The notes under the pieces are model-generated. The model had not been told where the DNA came from and did no database searches. It saw nothing but the letters and a program-made list of their open reading frames with translations. Source: Centroberyx gerrardi (taxonomy: Eukaryota; Chordata; Actinopteri; Beryciformes; Berycidae). Taken from it: DNA of 64,000 nt. This document shows, piece by piece, positions 45,669 to 57,013 of the stretch. Within the stretch, counting starts at the first letter, position 1. Each line of letters begins with the position of its first letter. Location: assembly GCF_048128805.1 (NCBI RefSeq), contig NC_135997.1:13327116-13391115 (forward strand). The letters run 5' to 3'. The translations under genes and the position numbers were made by a program.

Positions 45669-47143
45669 GATCTGTGGAAGCACTTTCAAGACTATAGGAC
45701 CAACTAACTCTTTTCAAAATGCCATATAAGTTGAAAATAAATGGATGTCAAATCCTTTTTTTTTCACATGAAAAGTAGGTTTAATTTTATGGGGGGCACA
45801 AAAGTTTACTAAGAGGTGAGGCGCCAACCATAATCATATACATCATCCTGAACAGTTTTCTTTTCTAAGAAGAGTTGCTGTTATTATTTATCACCATCAT
45901 TCTATACACAGACCTGCATAAACAGAACTGCTTGAAAGTCAATTGGACATAGAAAAATACACTTTTTTGACCACAAAAAGTCAAAATGCTAACTAAACAG
46001 TAAGTCGCTCCATGGAAACACTTCTTTACATTCTGTGTTCTCCTCAATACAACTTGAAAGTATCACAGTTAAACTGGGGCCTACTTACAGATAACCATAT
46101 GTCTATAAAGATATTTGTCAGGAGAGATACATAATGGAGGATATCAAATAAAATCCAAACCACACATTGCACTTACATTATATATTAAAGAGTTTTTCAA
46201 AAATAAGATAACCACTATTTGAAAAATTTGACACCCACTGTCACAAAATGTTTGTTGGAAGCAAAGCATAACTCAATATGGAATATTATCAGTTATTAGC
46301 CATCTTTTTCATTCATTTTATTGTTTATTTATTATTTATGCAGAGCTTATTATAATGACCCCAAGTTGTGTTCAAATGGTGTACTGGTTATTGCAATTAG
46401 TGTACTGTATATGGGCAATACAAACAGAAACAAAAAGAAAAACATGCTTTGGTGTACAGCAGACACTCGTGTAACAGACTATTCCAACTTCTTGGCACTT
46501 GTTTCATAACAAGGTAAGGTAATGGAGTGGTGCAAATTATAACTGACAAAAATGTATATTGCATTGTGTATTGCAATGTATATTGTCTGATTCTTTTTCA
46601 ATAAATATGTTGCAGCAAAAACAGAGACAGAAGATGCACAACAGTAACAATATATACTATGTTTAAACAATTTAAAGAGGCTGAGTACTTTTTAAAGGAG
46701 AAGGGCCTGTAGAGGACTGATAATACCTGTTGTGTTGAGCAGGTACGTCGTGTGTACTTGTGTATATGTATGTGCAAAACAACATGATTGTCTGGTCAAC
46801 AATGTAAGACAATTTGGTAACAAATATCCATACAAGCACTCTTGATTCCCTTGCTATTTTAAGTCTGGCACATTTTTTAAGTGTCCACACCCATTTCTTA
46901 TCAGCAGATCAAGTAGGTCTTCCTTTCAGCCATCCACTCAAGTGCCAGTCTTTTCTCTTTTAATGTTGTCAGGATGGTGGCGATGGTAGTGTCAAAGAGG
47001 TGTAAATTCATATCATGCTGAAGCTTAGGTTTCCAGGAACGGGAGGTACAAGAAGATATGATTTGGTGGAGTACAGGATTTCTCTCCAGTGCTGGGTTTT
47101 AGTGTATTTCGTTTCGTAAGGCGAGAGGGTGTTTCCTCCATGG

Positions 47144-47219
47144 TCAGTCTACAATGGCAGACAAGAGAGCCATGACAGCCACGCCACAGCAGATGAGCAG
47201 GATCTGCAGTAGGGAGTGC
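47144..47219 (-). CDS. slc39a13: slc39a13 last coding exon
   Basis: Acceptor tttttttcccag (reverse strand). Encodes the last [22 protein letters not shown], ending VD then TGA at 47146-47144, as in human ZIP13 (ends FVD). Confidence 0.92.
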
Positions 47220-50200
47220 CTGGGAAAAAAACAAAGGTAGAAACAGACTTAGGGAAATCCCAGAAACATGCCATTTACATATGCACCATGGTTCAATTAT
47301 GGACCAGTGTAGGAATAGATTGGAACATTAGCATGGAAAATATCCAACATACCTAAAACTGGACTCCTCTAGCAGGTCAGGCACCACGTTCACCAAGGCA
47401 ATGTACAGAAAGCCTCCAGAAGTGAAAGGCAATATCCATGCAGTTGCATTTTCTAGACAGGATAGGAAAGACTTCAGTGACTGATTATGGTAAATGTCAA
47501 ATACTCTACAGTTAACAATAATGTGACTGATAGTGGCATGCATCAAAGACTACAAAAACCTATCTGGGGGTAGCATGTTCTATATATTTATGTTGTGTGA
47601 GGGTCCTATCTCACCTGTGCCTTTCGGTGACTGAATGCACAGGGCAAAGCAAGCTCCCAGGACCCCGACCAGCGCTGTGTACAGCTGCATACGTGCAGCG
47701 CTCCAGCGGTCAAACCCAGCCCGCAGCAGAATGGCAAAGTCTCCCACCTGCAGATAATAACATTTATCATGGTAATAATAACCAAAGATGGTAAAATCTA
47801 ATGGGCTCTTGCCAGTTCCAGCAAAGTTCTTTAATTCGTGAAAATGAAATAATTCAGCGAATAACCTCAAATGGCAAATTCTATAGTTTATGAATCATTA
47901 TAGGCATTTACAGTACAATTCCCTAATCTCACCTCATGGGGGATCTCATGGAGCAGGATGGCAAAGGTGGTGAGGAACCCAACCTGCAAGAACAGTCTCA
48001 TAAGTATTGTCTTATCTGGTAAAGAAATGTGCTCTGTAATACGTAAGGGATAATGCACAGCAAGCCAGTCATTATCAGGCGCTCAGGAGCACCTCAGTAA
48101 GAGCTGGACTCTGTGTGTTTGTTGGTTCTTTTGTGCCCAACGCTTTTTGAAATGCACAGTGCTCAGGGGAATTACGGTATGCACTCTTTAGGCCGCGCAG
48201 AGCCTTAAGAGGCCTGCATAAGGGAAATGCAGTGTGCACTCGTACACCAGGAATTACGGTAGAAGTCACACAGGCATGAGTCAACTCTAGGTTGGTGCAC
48301 GCTACATTCACCTACCAGGTGAAGTAGCAGTAACAGGTGGAGTTTTTAAAGTCAACGTAGATTCACTCACTCCAGTAATGTTTCGCAATAATGACCAGCA
48401 TTATCCCACTTATTACACAGCTATGTACCGAAGACATTAATCATTTGACATTAAATAATAATTTGAAATGATTTTATTACAAGCCAAGTAATTAACAAGC
48501 TTCCAAAAAACAGTGCAGCAGGACTGTCTGCAATAATCAAGGAGTAATGTCTTTTTGGCACAAGGTGTCGCAAGCTAATTTGATTAGAAATCTATCAAAT
48601 CAGCCGGGCTTCTTGACTGCGGGGTGATATGATTAGATGTGAAACTGTTATTCAGGAATAACAGACCTCAGGATATTTTCATTGGCAAATCAGAATTAAG
48701 TGTTCAACAAAGCTGTGTAGTAAAAGCTATTAATGTAGCACATCACATGCTCCAGCCCACCTGTAAGAGAGCCAGCCAGTACGGCTCTCTTACCAGTAAA
48801 CCACAACTTAAATGTGATGTCTCGTCTACATCGCGTTGATACAGCATTTGCTCTGTGCATTTAGTTGTGGCAACATCACAGTGTGATACATAAGCATGAG
48901 TGTAAACAGAAAATACCAAGTGGGAGTCGTGTATGTGTATGTTTGAGACATCTAGTCAACTTCCTCTCTGGCACACTGATCCATAGTTCACGCTGTTAGC
49001 CTTATGCCTCTCCAGCTGGACTCGCTCCTTCCCACCGCTACAATTGTAACTTACTGAAGCGACAATTCCACGTAACTGCAATTCCAAGTTTACCTCTTTG
49101 AACAAGTTTGTAATATAAGAACACATTAATAATATGTTTTACCCTAAAAAGGTTTGCGCCAATGTTACAGTATCATGCTATGAAATGACCGGTGAGTTGT
49201 GCCTATTTACGGCTGCAGGAATGCTGATACAGCAGATCTACTACTCTGCCAAGAGGTCTGCACACTGTGCCAAATACAAGGGAGGTATAATGTGAGCAAA
49301 TTCCCAAGTTGTCACATTTTCATCCTTTGCTTTCATTTAATATTATAGCGCTCCTCTGTGGCCACTATGCAGCTCTCCTAGTAAACATTTGATTATCTTT
49401 TGATTCAGGATGCAAAATGGTACAAGTGCAAGCAACTCACTTTGAACTGGAATTAAGTAGAAGCACTCTTGCCACCCCTATTTAAAATAATGTTACCCCA
49501 CGGCTGGTTTTGTTTACAATGCAATTTATTGGATTAGGGGCATTTTTTCACTCTGAAATCTATTGTTGGAACTGACAGTATGAGACAGCTAGACATGTAT
49601 TTTGAGGCTTTACATTTGTAATGTTTATACACTGAATTAAAACAGACCTATATTTTGAGTTGTGATAGACCTTCAGAACTCCAAAAACCCAATGCAATTA
49701 AAACTGTGATATGAGAATATATCCAAAATGTAGTTTGTTCAAATAAATTCTGGACTGTTAGAGAAAAAGCATCTGAACTACGCACTACAAGGATATTGGT
49801 CTAACACAGTAGGAGAAATAATGTTGGTGCCAACATACTTTGGGGCAACAAATCTTTATTCTCCAAACCATTATTGAATGACAGAGAGGAATGAGGAATC
49901 CAAGAAAGTAGATTTTTATTCTTGGCCTGGAGGTTTATATCACAACTCACTCACTCACCTTTTTGCTGACCAGGAAACTCCCTGCTACAGCCAATCCATG
50001 GGTGAAGTTGTCAATGCAGTTGGCCAGCAGGTTTAGGTATCCACTTGTCTATAATACATGAAACATAATGCAGTTCTTACTCTTTACCCTCAAAACAACT
50101 ACGGTTAACAGGAATTTAATGATTTATCAGAGGAGTCACAGCATTCGCTTTGAAGAAACAATCCTGGTGGAATCCGATGAGTTGAAATGACACAGCAGTT

Positions 50201-52572
50201 TCAGCTCCTATATCAAAGATGGAGGCTTTAATAGGTCCCAACGCCATGTGTGACATGTTGCATATTGAGTAATGGATCATAGACAAGCCCTAATCTTCAC
50301 AAATCCACGTCCCAGAAATAAAAAAATAAAAAAACATTTCTGCTGTTTTTCATTATCTGCATCTATTGATCCCAAAGTCACATTGACCTGAGTGATGGTT
50401 CATTAGACTCGGGAGAGAGTTTAATTTTAATTGGTGGTGTGACTTAAGCCACTCCCCCTCTCCTGATTGACTTGATTTTGATCATCTATATCTATTGATC
50501 CCCAAGTCGCACTGAGACGTTTCATTGTTTACATCTGTTGATCCCAAAGTTGCAGTCACAGGTTCGTCAGACTCAGGAGAGCTTCCTATTGATTTTCTAT
50601 TGTTGCAATGACAAGAGGCTCGTCGGACTCGGGTTTGAGTGTCCTATTGATTGGTGATGTAATTTAAGCTCCTCCCCCTTTCTTGATTGGATGTTTTTTG
50701 ATTGTCTAAATCTATTGATTCTGAAACCACATTGCAATGTGTGATCAGCTCATTGGACTTGAGAATTTCATTTTCTCATGAATGACCTTTCGTCTCTCCT
50801 GACTGGCTGTTTTTCATTTTTTATATCTATTGATATCAAAGATGCATTAATGTTAACTATGATGAACCCAGTATGCATGTCTTCACTGGAAAATGTGTCC
50901 TAGCTGTGGGGAGCAGGGTGCATTGTTTGAAGTAACCAATAAGCTGTATTAGGCTTTTGTAGTTGGTTTCATAGAGCCAAATAGGTCGCAGCAGAAGTAT
51001 CTGTTACATTAGCAACCCATATCAAGCATTTATGTGCTCCTCCTTTTTCATTTGTTTCCTTTTTGTTAAGTTTTGTTTGCCAACACACCTTGATTGTCTC
51101 CGATCCTTCCTGCAGGCTGATCGGTGGCTTGGAGGAGTTCCACGACTCGGTGTGGTGCCCATTCTTGAGTGATGCCACTGGCTTTCCACTGAAAACTGAA
51201 CTAGACGATGTCTATGAGAAAATGAAAGAAAACCAAGGCAACAATAAACATGTTGTCCCCACACATGATACAGTCCCCATCTGCGCCAGTCAGTAACAAA
51301 TACTGTATGTCACATCGTTTTGACCTGCAATTGTAGCAACCAAATACAATTTCCATTTTCAAATAATCCTTATGTGATGAACACACATTTTATTGTTCTC
51401 ACTATGTACCAATGCACTCTTGTTCTCCCACTTCTCTGCCAGATACAGTGCTCTATTTTCTGGCAGCAGAAAAATTGTGGAAAAAAAAAAAAAAAAAACT
51501 TGGAAAAAAATAAAGTCAGGTTTGGGAACATTTTACTTATTGAAACTTATTGAACAAAATGTGTGGTGCTGACTCTGGTCTGATCTCCTCTGCTGGAAAC
51601 ACAGATCCAAGAAAGAGAGCTAAATCCAGATCAGGTCAATATACTGATATGCCGTCATTCTAATGCCAACTCCTGTAATGTTTACAAAATCATCTCTGAA
51701 ACACGTGTCACATTAGTGTATACACTAACAAAGTAAATGATATATATACTTCTTGTTTTTTTCCATATAACATAAAATAACAACAATATCTACATTTATA
51801 TATTTTCCCCTTATTATTACATTGCCTGAACTGCATGTTGCATGATGGCCTAAATACTGTAGAAAAGTTCCAGACTATTTTGATAACTTCCTTATAATGG
51901 AATAGCATGCAGTCATGTGTATTTTCACTTTATTTTCCAGACACAGGATATGAGCCTTAAATTCCAGCACTAGTGCTCTACAAGTTTTGCATGTTTTGAA
52001 TATAAAATAATAAGACCTATTCACCCCAGGCCAGTCTCCTTTTCCGAGAAGAGCCAACTTCCCTGTTCCCTCATTCAGAAACCACTTACGTTGCCATTTA
52101 GACTAATAGTCAAATTAAGTGGGAGGGAAATAGCCTACTGTCTTCTGGATGTGGTCAGGAAATGTTTGTTCCATTTGTGTGATTGAAATATGAGGAAGTA
52201 ATAAAGTGGGATGAATTGTCAGAACTATCAATCTCCTTCTGCTGTAAAGCAGCCTGGAGCTACACTGACAGCATGACGCCTAGTGAGTTATGATCATTAA
52301 CTAATTTGGAAGTCAAATTACGGCCTAAAATAAACAAGTGATAAAATTTTAAAGATTTGTGCACTACAGATTGCATCAAAACTCTCAGTCCTTTACATCA
52401 ACTAGGTCTCCACACTTACAAGTACAATGCATGTGGTACATTTAAAACATTTAACTAATGCAAGTGTAAAGACTAAGGTAATTTTTTTTACAACTGAATC
52501 TTTCCATAAGATGAACGTATTTTAAAGGAAAATAATAGGTAGCTCCTGGTCTGTTGCACACACACAGACACG

Positions 52573-52617
<45 letters not shown>

Positions 52618-53383
52618 TGTCTCTATCCGTGTCTATTGTTCCCTGTGTCTATGAGCTGAGTGTTCTCTGGTGGACACTCTGATGTGGCTAAAGCAGCTGC
52701 TTCACCCCAGCTCTATAAATAGACACGACACTGGATGAGTCCAGCCGTGGATGCCAATTTTCCTCCTCATTGGCACAACAAAGACAGGAGGGAGGATGAA
52801 ATGAAGGTCTATAAAAGGATAACCAGCACTTTATCGTCTACAAAGAAGTGTTGTGTTAAAAAGTTTTGCTTGTGAAGCTAGCTTGCAGATCTGGATAAGT
52901 CACATTGTATAAAATCACACCGGATGCAAGTATAATTTTTAAACGACAAACTAAAGAGGAATTTAATTTCCACCAAAAGGCTGCCAGTTACTGGGACAAG
53001 CATCTCTTTATTATTAATACAAGTTAACACACAATCAATTATTATGAACAACTGTTTCAACCCATTAAATAGTAGAGTAGTAATATCTGAGATGGTTTGG
53101 GTTTGAATTTGTAATTTGATTAATATCCATTACAAAGTTATTTTAGACTAAAGGGATCTTAAACTCTTGTTTGTACTCCTGTTTGAAGAGTGTACAGTCA
53201 CAGACGGGCCGGCTGTACAGTCAGCCACTTGATGCTCCGGCTGCCCCAACACATGGAAAAAATAGTCACTACTGATACCAGTCAGAGAAATATGCACAAC
53301 AAGCAAGTTTACTGCAGACATAAGTCTGCACTAAACATACCGACGAAAACAAAAGTATGTGAAGGCATGTATTGACATGTCCT

Positions 53384-53416
<33 letters not shown>

Positions 53417-53658
53417 ATATGTGTGCGTGTGTGTGAGGCAGACAGCTATTGTACAGAAACAGTGCTAAATCCATATTTATATCCTTAATAATATTTGTTT
53501 AGGCAGGCAGAAATAGAGTCAGTCAATCAGTGAATGGGTTATTGATTAGAAAATGCGACAAAAGGATTTCCCAATACATTTGCCATTTTTTTAAGATGAA
53601 TGCAAAACGAAATTCTAGAAGAAAAAAAAATAAATAAATAAATAAATTAAAAAAAAAA

Positions 53659-53710
<52 letters not shown>

Positions 53711-56700
53711 TTCAATAAACAGAAAGATCTGATTTAGAGAAGTAGTATTCAACCCCTTGTTTCATATTGACATAATTTCCTTTGCGGCTAAAAATTACCT
53801 CAACTTTTTATAGTGCGTGTTACTGAGACTTATATTTTGGTAGTTTTAATTTAATTTCTCCTTTCCCAGTTATTCCAATTCTGTCTTTACTGCTATATTA
53901 TCTGTAAGGTTGGGGCGGTTGGAGTAAGATATTGGGGATGCAAATTCCTTGCTGATTTTTTGTTGATATAAAGCTGCACTAAGCAATTTAGCATGTTGGC
54001 GGCTCCAAATGGCAGCGAGAACATTGGAGACTCCTGCTTTCTATGGACGAAGCATTTGCTTGTTGTCATGGTCACTCTAGCTTTCTCTGGGATTGATCCT
54101 GTGACCTTCTCAGCACCAGGTCACCCTGGGACCCTGAACAGGATATGATAGACTCCTATGGACAGTGAGAGGACATGGAGCATAATTCCAAAATGTCCAA
54201 AAGAGGCATAATGTCAGCTGAGAAACTTACAGTGGAGTTGAGATACGGGCCTTGAGATGGCGCAGGGTCCTCATGGCTGCCCTGGTCTGGGAACATCTTC
54301 TCCAGCAGCAAGAAAGACAGTAGACCAATGATGACCCACAGGCCCTGGGTCGTGTAGTGGTTTTGCCTACCAGCTAGAGGGGTAGCAGAGAGATTGTGTA
54401 TAAGAGAGAGCGGGTAAAAACGTTGCAACAGCACTGACTGTGTGAGTGGTAGTGCAATTAACGACACCGTTTCTAGCACCCTGCTGTGTGGAATATTACG
54501 TAGCCATGAAGAATCATTGCATAAGCCCCTTTCTTCACACCAGCTCAGAGAAAAAGAAGAAGTAATGAGATGAAAATAATCCCTGTGTGAAAATTGGGTA
54601 AAATTTTCAAATATTGCAAAATCAATATCTTTAAAAAATGATATATTTGAACAAATACTGTCCCTAGATAAGGTTAATGGAGGTGTTGGTCCTGATGTAA
54701 AAAAAACCTGGGAACATGATAATATCCTATTTCCATATTCTATCTAAGCTGTGATTGGTGTGTTAACCAAAAAATACAGGGCTGGATGCACTCTCTCACT
54801 ATTTAAAACAACTGAAAAAGCACCAGTCCTTGGAAAAAGAGGCCTAGTGGTCACACTTGTCAAATTCTGACAAACTGAAATGCAAGCTTTAAATGATATT
54901 GACATTACTCTGGTCTGTGGTGCATGTGAGAATGTCTTGGGCAGATTACTGGCGGGGCAAGGCAATGGAGAAGTCAGGAGTCATTACAGGAGATGAGGGA
55001 TGGATGGATGGATGGATGGATGGATGGATGGATGGATGGATGGGGCAAGTTCCCATTTTCATTCCTTGGTATACTCTCCCCACAAAGTATTAATCAGATT
55101 TAGCCTTTTTGCTCAGAACATCCGATCCTAATGTATGTTTGAGGTGGCAGAAGGGGCCAAAGAAATAATAAAAAATACTTGAAATTCAAAAGGTAGCGAT
55201 GGTATTGGTGGAGAGGTGACCCACCTGAGCAGCCAGAGAGGGCCCATGCCTCAGGAAGGAGGTGAAGGAACACATCGCCTAGGAGACCACCAATAGCAAA
55301 GCTCAAAAGCTGCTTCAGCTTCTGGCATCCAGCTGAGGAAACGTAAAAAGTGAAGCAAAAAAGGTCACAATTATAGTACCATTCCTCCTTATGAAAGACT
55401 CTGCAGCTGTACACTCGTTTCATGTGATGTGAGGAGAAAAATGAATCAAGCATTACAGCATTGAAGCATTCATTTTGACTTGAGATAACATTAAAAAAAT
55501 CATAACTTACAGTTAATAGTACTCTCCTCTTTTTAAAATTGCACTTTTTCTACTAAAACATGCTGGCATACAAATTAGCCTAATTTCTCTATTCATGACA
55601 GACAAAATAATCACATAATACATGAATGAAGACACACAAAACCACATCATTACCTCTGACTCAGCCTACTAATACACACAGTGATTATTATACAAGTGCG
55701 CCACAGAAACTCAGTAATTCTTTTTTATGACTTCCCTTGGTAACGACTAACCTCATGTCAGGACGGCCCTTGAAAACCCACGGCCTGAAATACAAACTGG
55801 AATGCTGTGTTCCAATGGGTGGGGCCACTCAAGAAACCAGAGGCTTTTGACCTGACTAGCTATAATGTTTCACCACCAAGAGGAAAGCAGAAGTCCCAAT
55901 GGTCTACATTTGGTATGCAAAATAAATCCTAGCTTTAGTCAAAATATAAATAATAGATATAAAAGGCCATGTCTTGTTTAGCTGATAAAAACAGCATAAA
56001 TTGTCACTGTGAGAAATGCATACTCTTCTTTCCACGGGCTTTAACAGAATCAAATTAAGGTTAAGGTGTTCCATATCAGGGTTATTTAAGGGAGTTATGT
56101 AGATGAGGCTGTGGCGAACACTTAGTCAATGTTTCCCTAAATGGTTCTGCCAATGAAGGCTCATCTCTCTCCGCCCCATAAACACAGCTGTTCAAGCATA
56201 AGTGGAAGGGGGAAAAAAATCAACCAAAATAAACTGCTACTGCATGGAACCATTAAAGTATGATAGAGTATAGGTGCCGGCCATTCTGGCCATTTTGTTG
56301 GTCACTAATGAAGTGCTCATTAAACTAAAACTCAAAGTTTATTGTAGGTTTAGGATACAGACTAATTTCACTCAAATTGCTACTCTTGTCTCTACTTCTG
56401 ATCTGCAATGGGAAATTCCCTTTTCACATGTTGTCACAGGGGATTGAAGGTCTCACTATTCACTTTATCAACATGCTGCTGCTGCTTTCCCCACTGTGTA
56501 GAGGAAAAAGACAAAGGTCTTGTGGAAAAAGAGCCAGCTTCTCATCATCTTTGACTGGGTTTTCTGTGGTAGCCTTGCATCGATTGCTAGGTGGCCTGCT
56601 TTCAAAGTCTCCAATGTCATCGCTGCCTTAGGCTATATATTTCCATCTCTTACCTTCTGTTTTGAGGGCTGCTCCAGCTTCGATGGGGATGACAAGCAGA

Positions 56701-56969
56701 GGGAAAATCCCACTGAGGCCTACTGCAACAGACCCCACCAGGGAGAACAGCCAGACGTGAGCACGTTCACTGGAAAAGAAGTCCGCTGCTGCCTGGAAGC
56801 CTAGGAGGTCATGTGTCAGGCCGAGGCCTGGTCCTGCAGCGGTGGCTGTAGCATGAGCCATAGCTGTTTGTGTCATCTTTTGGCTGCTGGAGGTGACCAC
56901 CAGCAGGGTAACACTGATGAACAGAGCAGCTAGAGCCCAGCCGGGCCTCCCACAGCCTCCTCGCTTCAT
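47144..56969 (-). CDS. slc39a13: zinc transporter ZIP13 (Slc39a13), nine coding exons
   Basis: On the reverse strand coding joins 56969-56654, 55332-55225, 54373-54231, 51181-51089, 50048-49959, 47983-47933, 47747-47615, 47452-47353 and 47219-47144: 1110 nt, 369 aa (human 371 aa), in frame throughout. ZIP13 is a LIV-1-subfamily transporter that releases zinc from Golgi/vesicle stores; loss in humans causes a spondylodysplastic Ehlers-Danlos syndrome. Seen: signal-peptide-like N-terminus, TM1 ([19 protein letters not shown]), TM2 ([20 protein letters not shown]), TM3 ([18 protein letters not shown]), TM4 metal-site segment ([16 protein letters not shown]), TM5 ([16 protein letters not shown], the HExPHE motif), [21 protein letters not shown] and a short C-terminal TM. 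The cytoplasmic loop between TM3 and TM4 is the least conserved part; the acceptor of its exon (51181) is uncertain. Confidence 0.93.
47353..47452 (-). CDS. slc39a13: slc39a13 coding exon 8
   Basis: Encodes [20 protein letters not shown] followed by [12 protein letters not shown], the signature end of ZIP13. Donor gtatgt. Confidence 0.95.
47615..47747 (-). CDS. slc39a13: slc39a13 coding exon 7
   Basis: Encodes [20 protein letters not shown] and on to CIQSPKGT. Acceptor tatctgcag, donor gtgaga. Confidence 0.95.
47933..47983 (-). CDS. slc39a13: slc39a13 coding exon 6 (51 nt, HExPHE motif)
   Basis: A 17-codon micro-exon, [17 protein letters not shown], holding the zinc-coordinating HEIPHE of TM5. 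Acceptor gttcttgcag, donor gtgaga. Confidence 0.94.
47984..49958 (-). other. slc39a13: slc39a13 intron between coding exons 5 and 6
   Basis: About 2 kb with no further exon. A short direct repeat around aattacggta occurs near 48171 and 48253. No clear mobile element boundaries seen. Confidence 0.6.
49959..50048 (-). CDS. slc39a13: slc39a13 coding exon 5 (TM4)
   Basis: Exactly 30 codons: [20 protein letters not shown] then [10 protein letters not shown]. Acceptor tgtattatag, donor gtgagt. Confidence 0.95.
50361..50850. repeat. degenerate long-unit tandem repeat
   Basis: The core atctattgatcccaaagt recurs, diverged, at about 50361, 50490, 50532, 50710 and 50824. A companion core close to ttcattagactcgggag recurs at about 50399, 50563, 50618 and 50750. 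Unit length varies, so copies have expanded and eroded. Lies in the intron between slc39a13 coding exons 4 and 5. Confidence 0.65.
51089..51181 (-). CDS. slc39a13: slc39a13 coding exon 4 (cytoplasmic loop)
   Basis: Identified because translation ends in ...SETIK directly before the donor gtgtgt, aligning with SIKVSGYLN in human ZIP13, and contains [20 protein letters not shown] like the human LNGGHC region. Both ends must be phase 0. The start at 51181 (aag|cca) or 51163 (aag|aat) fits; neither has a good polypyrimidine tract, and the better-looking ttttcag nearby is out of phase. Either choice keeps the frame (31 or 25 codons). Confidence 0.75.
52559..52615. repeat. (CA)n microsatellite
   Basis: CA tract with CACGCACGCA interruptions at its left end. 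Confidence 0.9.
52713..52722. promoter_or_regulatory. MEF2-type site
   Basis: ctataaatag matches the MEF2 consensus CTA(A/T)4TAG exactly. An E-box cagctg is at 52694-52699 and inverted CCAAT sequence follows. It could equally be a TATA box. Confidence 0.3.
53385..53412. repeat. (TG)n microsatellite
   Basis: About 14 TG units. Confidence 0.9.
53623..53703. repeat. A-rich/(AAAT)n then (TA)n tract
   Basis: aaataaataaataaat, then an A run, then about 21 TA units at 53661-53703. Confidence 0.9.
54231..54373 (-). CDS. slc39a13: slc39a13 coding exon 3 (TM3)
   Basis: Acceptor tacccctctag, donor gtaagt. Encodes [19 protein letters not shown] and the start of the cytoplasmic loop to YLNST. Confidence 0.94.
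54998..55041. repeat. (ATGG)n microsatellite
   Basis: Eleven perfect GGAT units. Confidence 0.95.
55225..55332 (-). CDS. slc39a13: slc39a13 coding exon 2 (TM2)
   Basis: Acceptor cgtttcctcag, donor gtgggt. Encodes [20 protein letters not shown] and [15 protein letters not shown]. Confidence 0.95.
56654..56969 (-). CDS. slc39a13: slc39a13 coding exon 1
   Basis: The exon starts at acceptor ctcatacag (57014) and has 44 nt of 5' UTR before the ATG at 56969-56967. No other in-frame ATG lies upstream in the exon. Encodes a signal-like start ([20 protein letters not shown]), a poorly conserved luminal segment and TM1. Donor gtaaga. The ATG has C at -3, a weak context. Confidence 0.9.
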
Positions 56970-57013
56970 CCGTCCCAAGGTCCAAAAAGCACTCGCAGCC
57001 AACAAGGACAATG

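Larger units (their letters stand above)
43160..47143. other. intergenic region between tmem178b and slc39a13
   Basis: Contains the slc39a13 3' UTR at its right side: reverse-strand signals ATTAAA at 46963-46958 and an AATAAA cluster at about 46317-46330 are candidates. Otherwise it holds CT/CA, TA and poly-A/poly-C tracts and no recognisable exon. Confidence 0.55.
51182..54230 (-). other. slc39a13: slc39a13 intron between coding exons 3 and 4
   Basis: 3 kb. Holds CA (52559-52615), TG (53385-53412) and TA (53661-53703) tracts, an A-rich run at 51480-51498, and a complex block at 52640-52830 with an exact MEF2-type site. No further exon found. Confidence 0.65.

Noticed and set aside
51063..51296. 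77-codon + strand frame with plausible-looking protein
   Set aside because: It is the antisense of the slc39a13 loop exon; the reverse strand gives the phase-correct ZIP13 sequence.
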